A stretch of DNA of 64,000 nucleotides from Meiothermus granaticius NBRC 107808 (GCF_003574355.1 NZ_QWLB01000002.1:1-64000), one strand, 5' to 3'; positions 35,166 through 43,518 are shown, counted from the stretch's first letter. Notes: generated by a model not told the origin, from the letters alone. A program made the numbers and translations.

Positions 35166-36398
35166 ATGCTCCTGCGGACTTTTCTTGGGTTTATCCTCCT
35201 GTCCTCGGCGCTGGCCAGCCCGGCCAGCGAACTCTTTCGGGAGGCCAGCTTCTACCTCGAGTTTTACTACTACGGCCCCTCTGCGGTGCGGCCACAGGAT
35301 TTGGTGGCCAAGTACCAGAAGCAGCTTGAGCAGCGCTGTGCTCCCCAGGCCGAGACCTGCCCGGTCGAGGTTGCCCGTCCCCTCATTGCCGAGATGGTGC
35401 GGGAGCTGGGGGACGGCCACAGCTATTACCTGAGCCCAGAGCGCTTCGCCCGGGCGGAAGCCACGTTCGCGGGGACCCCTGACCCCACCCCTTTGTACGG
35501 CTTCTCCTATCAGCCAGAGGGCAATGCGCTGTTGGTCACCGAGGTGCTGGCGGGTGGAGCGGCCCAGGCGGCGGGGCTGCTTCCTGGGGACCGCATCCTA
35601 AGCGCAAATGGCCAGCCTGTGGGGGAGATCCAGCAGCAACTTTCGGGCAGTTCCCTGCGCCTCGAGCTCGCCCGGGGCCCAGCCGCGGGGGAGCGGCGGC
35701 TCGAGGCAAGGCTGGAGCGCCGCCTGATGCCCAACCTGGCCTTGCCCTATCTGTATGCCCCTAGCGGGGCTCCTCGAGGGGTATGGATCCTGCGAATCCC
35801 GCAGTTCGAGACCTATAAACAGGTCGCTCCACGGGTTCATGCGCTGGTCCAGCAGGCCCAAGCCCAGGGGGCTACCGCTTTGCTGGTAGACCTGCGCAAC
35901 AACGGCGGGGGGGAGGAGACCGAGTGTGTCGCGGCCGCCGGAGCCTTTGTGGGGGATTTCCAGCTCACCATGCAGAGCCACCTGGGTGCCTCGCCGCTGG
36001 GGTATCGGGGTGGGGCAACGGTGGGCAATGACCCCCGCGATCCCCGCGGTTACACCCTCCCCAACCCTGCCCGCTGGAACGGCAAATTGGCGGTATTGGT
36101 AAATCGGCGCAGTGCCTCTTGTGCGGAACTGTTCGCCTACGTGGTGCAGCGAGCGGGGGCCGGGCTTGTGGTGGGGGAGCGCACCGCAGGGCTTTCCAAC
36201 ACCGCCACCGATTTTTTCCCCCTGCTCGACCACAGCGCCATCGCCATTACCTACGTGCGCACCACCGATGGGGAGGGCCAGCCGCTGCCGGAGGCCATCA
36301 CCCCCGACGTAGAGGCCCGCGATGACCTCAGCGCCTGGGCCAGCACCGGGCTTGACCCCGTGGTGGCTCGAGCCCTCGAGGCCCTTAATCTCCGCTGA
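35166..36398 (+). CDS. Secreted S41-family (C-terminal processing) peptidase-like protein
   Basis: The 410-residue protein has a signal peptide, a PDZ-like domain (about 105-180, VTEVLAGGAAQAAGLLPGDRIL) and an S41 domain (about 190-400) with VWILRIPQF and LLVDLRNNGGGEE. The serine motif RRSASCAELFAY puts the nucleophile at about Ser318. The following VGERTAGLSNTATDF aligns with the usual VGERTFGKG segment but has no lysine, so the Ser-Lys dyad may be incomplete. A -10 box TAGATT ends 5 nt before the ATG at 35166, which supports this start and leaderless translation. Substrate unknown. Confidence 0.82.
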   Translation: MLLRTFLGFILLSSALASPASELFREASFYLEFYYYGPSAVRPQDLVAKYQKQLEQRCAPQAETCPVEVARPLIAEMVRELGDGHSYYLSPERFARAEATFAGTPDPTPLYGFSYQPEGNALLVTEVLAGGAAQAAGLLPGDRILSANGQPVGEIQQQLSGSSLRLELARGPAAGERRLEARLERRLMPNLALPYLYAPSGAPRGVWILRIPQFETYKQVAPRVHALVQQAQAQGATALLVDLRNNGGGEETECVAAAGAFVGDFQLTMQSHLGASPLGYRGGATVGNDPRDPRGYTLPNPARWNGKLAVLVNRRSASCAELFAYVVQRAGAGLVVGERTAGLSNTATDFFPLLDHSAIAITYVRTTDGEGQPLPEAITPDVEARDDLSAWASTGLDPVVARALEALNLR

Positions 36399-36930
36399 CC
36401 TCTGGGTTTCGTGCTTCCGAGGGTTCTTCTCCGATCAAAGCCTGGGACGGCAGGCTGTCCGGCCGCACCACCATGCGCTGGGGTTCAAAGCGTTGCAAGA
36501 CCTCCCCGATGGGCTTGACCTGGTCTTCCTTGCTGCGCACCACCAACACAATTCCCCCTTCCTGAAGGGCTTCTATGTAGTAAGCTTCATCCTCGCTGCT
36601 GCTGATCTCCGCCGAGGTGGCCCCGGTCAACAGCCCGGTGAGGCTGCCCAGGCCGGCCCCTGCGAAAACCCCAATCCACACCAGCGAAGCTCCCCCGGTG
36701 ATGGCTGCGCTGGCAATTCCGGCCAGCCCCCCCAGCAGGGTTCCCCACAAACTGCCTTGTTTGAGTCCTTCTTTCGACTCCCGCTCGAGCCTTCCGGGCA
36801 TTCCCAGCACCTGCCGCGCCCAGACCTCATGGGCCACCAACCCCACTTGATCAAATCCCAGGTGCTCGAGCTCGTGGACCGCGGCCTCGGCCTTGGCCTC
36901 CTCGGAAAACAACACGATGGTCAGCGGCAT
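36385..36930 (-). CDS. Membrane protein with general-stress-type N-terminus and glycine-rich segment
   Basis: The 181-residue protein starts with a small alpha/beta domain (MPLTIVLFSEEAKAEAAVHEL) like those of general-stress proteins that sense or bind at the membrane. It continues with a Gly/Ala-rich hydrophobic stretch (about 62-108, WGTLLGGLAGIASAAITGGA) and ends in a second small domain, IVLVVRSKEDQVKPIGEVLQ. The start at 36930 has GAGGGGG upstream. I cannot give it a function. It overlaps the end of the S41 gene by 14 nt on the opposite strand. Confidence 0.65.
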   Translation of the reverse strand: MPLTIVLFSEEAKAEAAVHELEHLGFDQVGLVAHEVWARQVLGMPGRLERESKEGLKQGSLWGTLLGGLAGIASAAITGGASLVWIGVFAGAGLGSLTGLLTGATSAEISSSEDEAYYIEALQEGGIVLVVRSKEDQVKPIGEVLQRFEPQRMVVRPDSLPSQALIGEEPSEARNPEVSGD

Positions 36931-37018
36931 ACTCACCCCCTCAGCCCTCGAGGTTGCCTACCAGGCTGAGTGTGTACACCTTGGCTGAGGAGCGGCTGTG
37001 GGGGGGCTGAGGGTTGTC

Positions 37019-37771
37019 CTACCAAACGGTATAGCCGCCGTCAATCAGCACATTGCTGCCGGTCATATAGCTGCTGGCATCAGAAGCCAGGAACACCGCC
37101 AACGGTCCAATTTCAGCTGGCTCTCCCAGGCGGCCCATGGGGGTGTTGGATAGCCAGACCTCGCGCCACTCGGGGGTCTCGAGGCCCCGCTTGGTCATGG
37201 GCGTGGCGATGTATCCAGGAGAAATCGCGTTGACCCGCACCCCACGCCCTGCCCATTCCCCAGCGAGCGATTTGGTCAGCATAATGACCCCTGCCTTGGA
37301 AACGTTGTATGCCGATTGGGGTTGAGGGTGGTTGGAGATTACCCCCGACATCGAGGCAATGTTGATGATGCTGCCCTTCCCCTGCTGAAGCATCACCTTC
37401 CCAACCTCGCGGCAGCACCAAAACACCCCATCTAGGTTCACCTTGAGCACAAAGCTCCAGTCCTCATCGGAGGTCTCCTCGCTTGGGAGATTGCGTACCA
37501 CCCCGGCGTTGTTGACCAGGATATCTATTCGCCCATGGTTAGCAACTACCCCTTCAACCAGGCTGCGTACCGAGGCCGAATCGGTAACATCGGTGAGGAC
37601 GAAATCCCCCTCGAGCTCTGCTGCCGAGTTTGGCCCGGCCTCAGCATCGATATCGGCCACTACTATGTGAGCTCCGGCTTGGTGCAGGGCCTTGGCGATC
37701 TCCCAGCCAATTCCCCGACTGGCTCCAGTAACGATGGCAATCCGATGTTCTAAGGAAAAGATCTTGCTCAT
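37019..37771 (-). CDS. Short-chain dehydrogenase, probable polyol dehydrogenase
   Basis: The 250-residue protein has the classical SDR pattern: TGASRGIG (about 15-22), VADID (Asp favouring NAD), NNAGV, the catalytic Ser in IASMSGV and YNVSK, and MTGSNVLIDGGYTVW at the end. Its start overlaps the stop of the zinc dehydrogenase gene as ATGA. Because it ends an operon with a sorbitol/mannitol-type ABC importer and a zinc polyol dehydrogenase, it most likely oxidises a sugar alcohol such as sorbitol, xylitol or arabitol. The exact polyol is not readable from the sequence. Confidence 0.87.
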   Translation of the reverse strand: MSKIFSLEHRIAIVTGASRGIGWEIAKALHQAGAHIVVADIDAEAGPNSAAELEGDFVLTDVTDSASVRSLVEGVVANHGRIDILVNNAGVVRNLPSEETSDEDWSFVLKVNLDGVFWCCREVGKVMLQQGKGSIINIASMSGVISNHPQPQSAYNVSKAGVIMLTKSLAGEWAGRGVRVNAISPGYIATPMTKRGLETPEWREVWLSNTPMGRLGEPAEIGPLAVFLASDASSYMTGSNVLIDGGYTVW

Positions 37772-38811
37772 AAGAGATCTGGTTTAATTAGGACTTTTTG
37801 GGCCCCGGCCATGCCGGGATGGTTTTTGTAGTCGAGGGCTTGATGAAGCCCTTCGATGGGCAGTCGGTGGGTAATCAAGGATTCAACCTGTACCCGTTTG
37901 CTACTGAGCCACTCTAGAGCCATGGGTACGGTGGCATTGAGTGAAAAGCTGCCAACCACAGTGAGATCATGATGGTAAATCTGATATGGACTAAAGGATA
38001 CGCTGGCCTCTTCTGGACTGACCCCAAAAATCAGCATCTTGCCACCTCGGGCAGTCAAATTGGGCATTTCCTGTACCACCTCGGTCCGCCCTGTAGCCTC
38101 GCTGACAATATCGAAGCCATAGGGCTCGAGGTCACGAAGTTGGGGGATCACTTCGGGACTGGTTTGTAGTGTGCGATTGGCACCCAGGGATCTGGCCAGC
38201 TCGAGCCGCTCCGAAATAGGGTCTACTACCGTAACGCTTGAGGCTCCTGAAGCCAGCAGGGCTTGTAGCAGCAACAGACCAATGGGCCCGGCCCCAAACA
38301 GCAGGGCTTTACTCGCAGGTTCCGGGCGCAGCCGTAGAATGCCCCAGGCTACACAGCCCAGCGGCTCAGCAAAGGCCGCAACTTCTAAGGGCAGTGGGCC
38401 CACTGTGTAGGCATTGGTGGCTGGGGCCACTACGTACTCGGCAAACCCACCCGCTGTAGTGACCCCCAGAGCTTGGTAATGCTCGCAATGCTGACGCAGT
38501 CCTTTCTGGCAATAATGGCAACTTCCACAGGAAACCACCGGGTCGAGGGCTACAGGATCACCCTCTTTAAAGCCCCGCACTCCAGGTCCCACCTGATCGA
38601 TAATTCCGGCGATTTCATGTCCAGGAACTAAGGGAAGTACGGCGTGGAAGTGGCCTCTCAATAGGTGCAAGTCGGTTCCACAAACGCCGGTTGCAACAAC
38701 CTTAATTCGTACCTGACCTGGCCCGGCCTCGGGAAGGGGAAGCTCGCGGGTCTCGAGCTGCCCCGGTGCGGTAATTACCGCAGCTCGCATGGTTTTTGTT
38801 GTGGTTAGCAT
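37768..38811 (-). CDS. Zinc-dependent polyol/alcohol dehydrogenase
   Basis: The 347-residue protein is a medium-chain dehydrogenase. It has the catalytic zinc ligands Cys in GVCGTDLH and His-Glu in GHEIAG, four structural-zinc cysteines in CGSCHYCQKGLRQHC, and the Rossmann loop LLFGAGPIGLLLLQAL. An acidic residue (VVDPISERLE) after the second strand favours NAD. Sorbitol and threonine dehydrogenases are the nearest types. The start at 38811 follows [14 protein letters not shown] at 38790 is an alternative. It is in the polyol operon between the permease and SDR genes, so it likely performs one oxidation of the imported polyol. Confidence 0.88.
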   Translation of the reverse strand: MLTTTKTMRAAVITAPGQLETRELPLPEAGPGQVRIKVVATGVCGTDLHLLRGHFHAVLPLVPGHEIAGIIDQVGPGVRGFKEGDPVALDPVVSCGSCHYCQKGLRQHCEHYQALGVTTAGGFAEYVVAPATNAYTVGPLPLEVAAFAEPLGCVAWGILRLRPEPASKALLFGAGPIGLLLLQALLASGASSVTVVDPISERLELARSLGANRTLQTSPEVIPQLRDLEPYGFDIVSEATGRTEVVQEMPNLTARGGKMLIFGVSPEEASVSFSPYQIYHHDLTVVGSFSLNATVPMALEWLSSKRVQVESLITHRLPIEGLHQALDYKNHPGMAGAQKVLIKPDLL

Positions 38812-38851
38812 AAGACTCTCTCTTTGGTATAGATCTGCACGATTTAGACAA

Positions 38852-39673
38852 TTACTTGATGGCACCAAAAGTCAGCCCACGTACCAGCTGGCGTTGGGCC
38901 AGCCAGCCCATCACCATTACGGGTAGAATGGCAATCATCGAGGCTGCTGACATTTTGGCCCAGAACAGTCCTTCAGCAGTTTTGAAGGATGCTACATATA
39001 CCGAGAGGGGTTGGGCTTGGGCATTGGTTAGGTTGAGACTCCAGAAGGCTTCATTCCAGGCTAAGATGATGCTGAGCAAAGCTGCGCTGGCGATGGCTGG
39101 GCCAGAGACCGGTAGCAGTACATTGACAAGTTCCTGAAAGGTATTGGCTCCGTCCACCCGAGCCGCCTCCATCATCTCGTTGGGTAGGTCGCGGAAGTAG
39201 GCATAAAGGGTCCAGATCACCACCGGCATGTTCATTACGGTGTACATCAGCATCAGGGCCCAGATGTTATCGAGCCACTGGAGTCGGATAAAGATCAGAT
39301 AAACGGGGATGATTACCCCCACAGGGGGCATCATTTTAGTGCTGATGATCCACAAAAGGGTGCTGTGGGTTCGCCGGGTGGGGTAAAAGGCCATTGAGAA
39401 TGCCGCAGGGATTGAAAGGAGCAGCGCCAACAAGCTCGAGCCCACCGCCGAGATCAGTGAGTTGAGGAAATGACCCCCGTAGTTGCTGCGGCTAAGAGCT
39501 TCATGGAGGCTCTCGAGAGTAGGGGTAAAGAATAGCTTGGGTGGTAGTTGTACCGCATCAGCCTCGCTTTTGAACCCGGTGATGAACATCCAGAAGATGG
39601 GAAAGAACATGATGAGTGCGACTACATAGGCCAGAACCGTGAGTTCCCAACGTGGGCGCTTGCTTTCGCTCAC
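38852..39673 (-). CDS. ABC polyol importer permease, MalG-like
   Basis: The 273-residue protein has six predicted membrane helices and the EAA loop MEAARVDGANTFQELVNVLL (about 165-184). The segment STKMMPPVGVIIPVYLIF is characteristic of the sorbitol/mannitol (SmoG, MtlG) branch. It ends GLTFGAIK. It lies 3 nt after the partner permease gene in the same operon. GC content and codon choice here look lower than in most of the window. Confidence 0.9.
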   Translation of the reverse strand: MSESKRPRWELTVLAYVVALIMFFPIFWMFITGFKSEADAVQLPPKLFFTPTLESLHEALSRSNYGGHFLNSLISAVGSSLLALLLSIPAAFSMAFYPTRRTHSTLLWIISTKMMPPVGVIIPVYLIFIRLQWLDNIWALMLMYTVMNMPVVIWTLYAYFRDLPNEMMEAARVDGANTFQELVNVLLPVSGPAIASAALLSIILAWNEAFWSLNLTNAQAQPLSVYVASFKTAEGLFWAKMSAASMIAILPVMVMGWLAQRQLVRGLTFGAIK

Positions 39674-39676
39674 CTT

Positions 39677-40585
39677 CTACCTCCTGGCCCCTTGCAGGTT
39701 GCGCCCGATGAGCCGCAATACGAAAATAGCGACTAGGTTGGCTAAGATTACTGCAAACACTGCTCCGGCACTGGCAATGCCGATATTGTTGTCGTTGAAG
39801 CCTTTGAGGTAGATCAAATAGGGCAGGGTGGTGGTTTCCAATCCTGGTCCGCCCGAGGTGGTGGTGTAGATCTCGGCGAAGATGGTCAGCAGGAAGATGG
39901 TCTCGAGCATGATCACTACGCTCAAAGTTTGTGCTAGGTGTGGCACGATAATGTAGCGGAACTCCTGCCAAGCATTCGCCCCATCAATTTTGGCAGCCTC
40001 GAGCTGCTCACGGGATAGGGATTGCAGCCCAGTTAGGGTCAGGAGCATGGCAAAGGGAATCCACTGCCAGGAAACAATCAGAATAATCGAGAGCATCGGG
40101 TATTGTGCCAGCCAGTCTACCGGCTTGAATCCCAAGCTGTTAGCGATCCAGGCAAATAGCCCATACACCGGGTGCATCAGCATGTTTTTCCAGACTAAAG
40201 CGGATACTACCGGCATCACAAAAAAAGGTGAGATGACCAGGGTTCGGGCTAGGGCTCGCCCGGGGAACTCCTGATAGAAAAGCACCGCCAACAAAAGCCC
40301 GACTGCTACGGTCACCAAGAGCACCGAGCCTACCAACACTAGGGTATGTATGAGTGAAACCCGAAAAATGGGGTCGGTGATCAGCGAGGCGAAGTTGGCC
40401 AAGCCAACGAAACCCTTGCGATCAGGATAGAGCAGGTTATAGCGCTGGAAGGAGTAATAGATTGAGAGCAGGAAGGGGACTTGGGTCCAAACGATCAGCA
40501 CCAACATGGCCGGGCCCAGCAGCCAGAGGGTATTGGGACCTCGAGCACTGGAGCGGGTACGCGGTCGCGGAAGGTTGGTGGTCAT
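39677..40585 (-). CDS. ABC polyol importer permease, MalF-like
   Basis: The 302-residue protein has six predicted membrane helices, with the EAA loop LEAAKIDGANAWQEFRYIIV and the segment FNDNNIGIASAGAVFAVILAN typical of the SmoF/MtlF branch. The start at 40585 (MTTNLPRPRT) is preferred; the upstream in-frame start would lie within the stem-loop that separates it from the binding-protein gene. It forms the channel with the next permease. Confidence 0.9.
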   Translation of the reverse strand: MTTNLPRPRTRSSARGPNTLWLLGPAMLVLIVWTQVPFLLSIYYSFQRYNLLYPDRKGFVGLANFASLITDPIFRVSLIHTLVLVGSVLLVTVAVGLLLAVLFYQEFPGRALARTLVISPFFVMPVVSALVWKNMLMHPVYGLFAWIANSLGFKPVDWLAQYPMLSIILIVSWQWIPFAMLLTLTGLQSLSREQLEAAKIDGANAWQEFRYIIVPHLAQTLSVVIMLETIFLLTIFAEIYTTTSGGPGLETTTLPYLIYLKGFNDNNIGIASAGAVFAVILANLVAIFVLRLIGRNLQGARR

Positions 40586-40630
40586 GGCACGCCTATTTGA
40601 GTTGGGGGCAACTGTGAACTGAAATTTCAT

Positions 40631-40673
40631 GAAGGGCCGGATGGAATGATGGAATTGGGACATCCGGCCCTTC
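40631..40673 (-). repeat. Intercistronic stem-loop in the polyol operon
   Basis: GAAGGGCCGGATG (40631-40643) and its exact complement CATCCGGCCCTTC (40661-40673) form a 13-bp stem with a 17-nt loop. It lies between the stop of the binding-protein gene (40679) and the start of the first permease (40585), with no T run. It is the third such element in an importer operon of this window. Confidence 0.75.
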
Positions 40674-40678
40674 TGCCT

Positions 40679-41986
40679 CTACTTCAGATAACCGGCTTCT
40701 TTCATGGTCTTCTCGACCGCGGCCTGGGCTTGGTTCAGGCCATCCTCAAGGCTGGTTTTCCCGGCCACGATTCCTGCGATGAATTGCCCGACCTGAGTCC
40801 CGATGGCCTGAAACTCGGGGATGGCTACGAACTGTACTCCCACATAGGGCACAGGTTTAAGGGTGGGTTTGGTGGGATCAGCAGTGTTAATGGAATCTAG
40901 AACCGTTTTAGCAAAGACAGCAGCTTTCAGGTAGTTGGGGTTGGAGTAGGTGGAATAGCGGGTTCCTGGAGGCGCTGAAACCCAACCCTGAGTGCTGCCT
41001 ACAAGGTTGATGTAATCCTTGGAGGTAGCCCAGGCGATGAAGGTCTTGGCTTCCTCAGCGTGTTTGCTGGATTTGGGGATGGCTAGAGCCCAGCTCCATA
41101 ACCAGTGGGAACCGTTGGGAGTTACTGCTACCGGAGACTTGGCATAGCCCATTTTTCCAGCTACCTTGGAGCTTTTGGGATTCTCGAGGAAGCCAGCTGC
41201 TACCGTGGCGTCAATCCACATTGCGCATTTGCCATCAGAGGTGAGGGTTAGGTTCTCGGTAAAGCCGTTACCCGTCACCCCTGGAGGGCCATATTTAGTG
41301 ACCAGCTCAACGTATTGGCCAATGGCCTTTTTCCACTCAGGGCTATTGATTTGGGGTTGCCAACTCTCGTCGAACCAGCGCCCGCCGTAGGTGTTGATCA
41401 TGGTGGTTAGGAAAGCCATGTTCTCGCCCCAACCAGGCAGTCCCCGCAGGCAGATGCCATAAATCCCCTTGCTGGGCTCATTCAGCTGCTTGGCCCAGCT
41501 GATGGCTTGATCCCAGGTGGGTTGAGCGGGAACGGCAATTTTCTTGGCGGCAAAGAGGTCTTTGCGGTACATCAGCATTGAGCTCTCAGCATAGAAAGGC
41601 AGGGCATAGAGCTTGCCATTATAGGAAAGTCCGGCCCGCACGGGTTTGAGCACATCCTCGAGGTCATAGTTTTGGGGTAGACCGCTCATCTCCACCAGCC
41701 AGCCGTTCTTGCCCCAGATAGGGGTCTCATAGGTGCCGATGGTCAGTACATCGTAGGAACCGGCATTGGTAGCGATGTCAGTGGTAACTTTTTGGCGCAA
41801 CTCATTCTCGGGTAACACCACCCAATTGAGTTTGATATTGGGGTACTTTTTCTCAAACTCCCCGCTGAGCTTTTGCATGGTCACCATATCCGGGTTGTTG
41901 ACGGTGGCAATGGTGAGGGTGGTTTGAGCCAGTGCTGCTGAAAGGGATAGGCCGACACCAGCGAACAGAATTTTCCACAAGCGCAT
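40679..41986 (-). CDS. ABC polyol importer, solute-binding protein (sorbitol/mannitol type)
   Basis: The 435-residue protein has a signal peptide (ends SAALAQ) and the cluster-1 sugar-binding pattern: ITIATVNNPDMVTMQKLSGEF-like start, YDVLTIGTYETPIWGKNGWL and ESSMLMYRKDLF. These segments resemble the SmoE/MtlE sorbitol and mannitol binding proteins. RBS GGAGGA precedes the start. It heads a five-gene operon (binding protein, two permeases, zinc dehydrogenase, SDR) divergent from a LacI regulator, with three operators in between. Ligand identity is inferred from context. Confidence 0.88.
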   Translation of the reverse strand: MRLWKILFAGVGLSLSAALAQTTLTIATVNNPDMVTMQKLSGEFEKKYPNIKLNWVVLPENELRQKVTTDIATNAGSYDVLTIGTYETPIWGKNGWLVEMSGLPQNYDLEDVLKPVRAGLSYNGKLYALPFYAESSMLMYRKDLFAAKKIAVPAQPTWDQAISWAKQLNEPSKGIYGICLRGLPGWGENMAFLTTMINTYGGRWFDESWQPQINSPEWKKAIGQYVELVTKYGPPGVTGNGFTENLTLTSDGKCAMWIDATVAAGFLENPKSSKVAGKMGYAKSPVAVTPNGSHWLWSWALAIPKSSKHAEEAKTFIAWATSKDYINLVGSTQGWVSAPPGTRYSTYSNPNYLKAAVFAKTVLDSINTADPTKPTLKPVPYVGVQFVAIPEFQAIGTQVGQFIAGIVAGKTSLEDGLNQAQAAVEKTMKEAGYLK

Positions 41987-42080
41987 GGTATTCCTCCAGA
42001 GAAAGGGACTTGGGCCGAAAACCTCACCACAATGTGTTCACCCGTTCCTGTCTGACCTCCGTAGCCAAAAGCAAGATTGA

Positions 42081-42094
42081 TGGACACGTGACCA
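42081..42094. promoter_or_regulatory. Operator O1, TGGACACGTGACCA
   Basis: Near-perfect inverted repeat of the form TGGNCACGTGNCCA with central CG. It lies in the leader of the polyol operon, about 80 nt downstream of the predicted start site and 78 bp from O2. Confidence 0.72.
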
Positions 42095-42158
42095 TTTATG
42101 CCTAAAGCCAGCTACCCCATGGTTGAACACCTTCATGGAAAGGGCTCACCGCACTAAA

Positions 42159-42172
42159 TGGTCTCGTGTCCA
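42159..42172. promoter_or_regulatory. Operator O2, TGGTCTCGTGTCCA
   Basis: Inverted repeat of the same family as O1 and O3 (one mismatch in the core), immediately downstream of the -10 box of the polyol operon and so over its transcription start. This is the position expected for direct repression. Confidence 0.72.
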
Positions 42173-42174
42173 TT

Positions 42175-42204
42175 ACGATAGACATACTGAATACTGGTTG
42201 TCAA
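42175..42204 (-). promoter_or_regulatory. Promoter of the polyol operon
   Basis: On the minus strand TTGACA (42204-42199) and TATCGT (42180-42175) are separated by 18 bp. The leader to the binding-protein start is about 180 nt and contains O1. Confidence 0.7.
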
Positions 42205-42222
42205 GACCCGTCCTAGTTACAA

Positions 42223-42236
42223 TGGACACGTGCCCA
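42223..42236. promoter_or_regulatory. Operator O3, TGGACACGTGCCCA
   Basis: Inverted repeat with core CACGTG that covers the last base of the regulator's -10 box TACAAT (42218-42223), its transcription start and its GTG start codon (42230). Binding here would give autoregulation. Confidence 0.72.
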
Positions 42237-43249
42237 ATATTCTCGATGTCGCTAAGCGTGCAGGGGTCTCTCCCACCACCGCCAAACGGGCCATTCAGGA
42301 GCCCCATCTTCTTCGCCCGGCCACCCTCGAGCGGGTTCGCCAGGCCATCGAAGAACTAGGGTACGAACCTGATCAGCTCGCGGGCAGCTTACGGCGGGGT
42401 CGCACCCGCACCATTGGGCTGATGGTTGGCAATATCATTGAACCTTTCTTTGCAGCTCTAATTCGCACCGTTGCCCATGAAGTGCGAGCCCAAGGCTACG
42501 CGCTGATGGTAGCCGACAGTGAGTATGACTCTGGTATCGAGCTTGAAAACCTCAAAATGTTCAGTGGCCAGCGGGTTAGTGGGCTGATTCTGCGCTCGGC
42601 TTTCGGCACACCCAACCTGGAGTACCTAAAGCAGATGCAAACCCGTGGTACTTATATCTTGCAGATAGACCACTTTTATCCGGATAGCCCTTTCGGCTAT
42701 GTGATGCTCAATGCGCAGGATTGCGTCTTTGAGGGAGTGCGCTATTTGTACGAGTTAGGCCACCGTCGGATCGCTAGCCTGGGAGCCTATCACCCGGTCC
42801 TGACCCCCGATGAGCGCTCGAGAGTGTTTCCCCTGGCCTTGCAAGCAGTGGGACTTGCCCCCGACCCCACCTACCAGCGCCCCATCCCTCGCAGTGAGGA
42901 AGCTGCCTATCACCTGACCCTCGAGCTACTCCGGCTGAAGGAGCCTCCTACCGCGCTGTTCTCCCTTACTGGAACCGAGGCTGCTGGGGCGTTCCGTGCC
43001 TTACGCGAGTTGGGATTGCGCATCCCCGAAGATGTTTCACTCCTAACCTTTGACAACTACTCCTGGACAAGCCTGGTTACCCCACCCCTGGATGTGATCG
43101 AGCAGCCCGTAGAAGCTATGGGCCAGGCTGCGGCTCAGGTGGTTTTGCAAGCAGTAGAGGAAGGCCCACCCCTCGAGCCAGTGCGAATGCTCTTTCCCGG
43201 GCGCCTGATCAAGCGGGGAAGCTGTGCCCCTCCCCGGCGGCCAATTTAG
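42230..43249 (+). CDS. LacI-family regulator of the polyol operon
   Basis: The 339-residue protein starts with a LacI helix-turn-helix (NILDVAKRAGVSPTTAKRAI, residues 3-22) and continues with a sugar-binding sensor domain (RTRTIGLMVGNIIEPFFAALIR, LYELGHRRIASLG, SLLTFDNYSWTSLVTPPLDVI). The GTG start at 42230 is 6 nt after TACAAT, giving a leaderless mRNA, and matches the family start just before the helix-turn-helix. It is divergent from the polyol operon; three similar palindromes between them are its probable binding sites. A polyol or its phosphate is the likely inducer. Confidence 0.9.
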   Translation: MPNILDVAKRAGVSPTTAKRAIQEPHLLRPATLERVRQAIEELGYEPDQLAGSLRRGRTRTIGLMVGNIIEPFFAALIRTVAHEVRAQGYALMVADSEYDSGIELENLKMFSGQRVSGLILRSAFGTPNLEYLKQMQTRGTYILQIDHFYPDSPFGYVMLNAQDCVFEGVRYLYELGHRRIASLGAYHPVLTPDERSRVFPLALQAVGLAPDPTYQRPIPRSEEAAYHLTLELLRLKEPPTALFSLTGTEAAGAFRALRELGLRIPEDVSLLTFDNYSWTSLVTPPLDVIEQPVEAMGQAAAQVVLQAVEEGPPLEPVRMLFPGRLIKRGSCAPPRRPI

Positions 43250-43518
43250 GCGTGGGATCCCTTCTTGGAAGCCTCGGCCAGCTTGTGGCTCAGCTTGCGC
43301 TCTTGCTGGAGGCCTTTATCGGCCGCTTTGGCTTTGGAGCGCAGCTCGAGCAGGGTCCCATGCAGCACCTCGAGCTGATCCTGGTAGCCGGGGGTACCAG
43401 GTTTTTGCTCCTTGAGCAGGCTTACCGCTACCGCATAGGCTCGGCACTCCTCCTCGAGTTCCGCCAGCAGCGTGCGGTTGAGCTTGCGTACCTCCTCGAG
43501 CTTTCTGGCCTTCTTCAT
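43246..43518 (-). CDS. Small coiled-coil protein of unknown function
   Basis: The 90-residue protein is highly charged and almost entirely helical (KKARKLEEVRKLNRTLLAEL ... LLELRSKAKAADKGLQQERK), with heptad-like leucines, so a coiled coil is likely. The start at 43518 has an excellent AGGAGGT ribosome site. A TTGACA lies further upstream (43592-43587 on the minus strand), but a matching -10 box is not clear. Its stop overlaps the LacI stop region on the opposite strand. I do not recognise a family. Confidence 0.6.
   Translation of the reverse strand: MKKARKLEEVRKLNRTLLAELEEECRAYAVAVSLLKEQKPGTPGYQDQLEVLHGTLLELRSKAKAADKGLQQERKLSHKLAEASKKGSHA

Noticed and set aside
42198-42223. Plus-strand TTGTCA paired with TACAAT as the LacI promoter
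   Set aside because: The spacing is only 14 bp. TGTCAA here reads as TTGACA on the minus strand and fits the polyol operon promoter with an 18-bp spacer. The plus-strand -35 is left unassigned.
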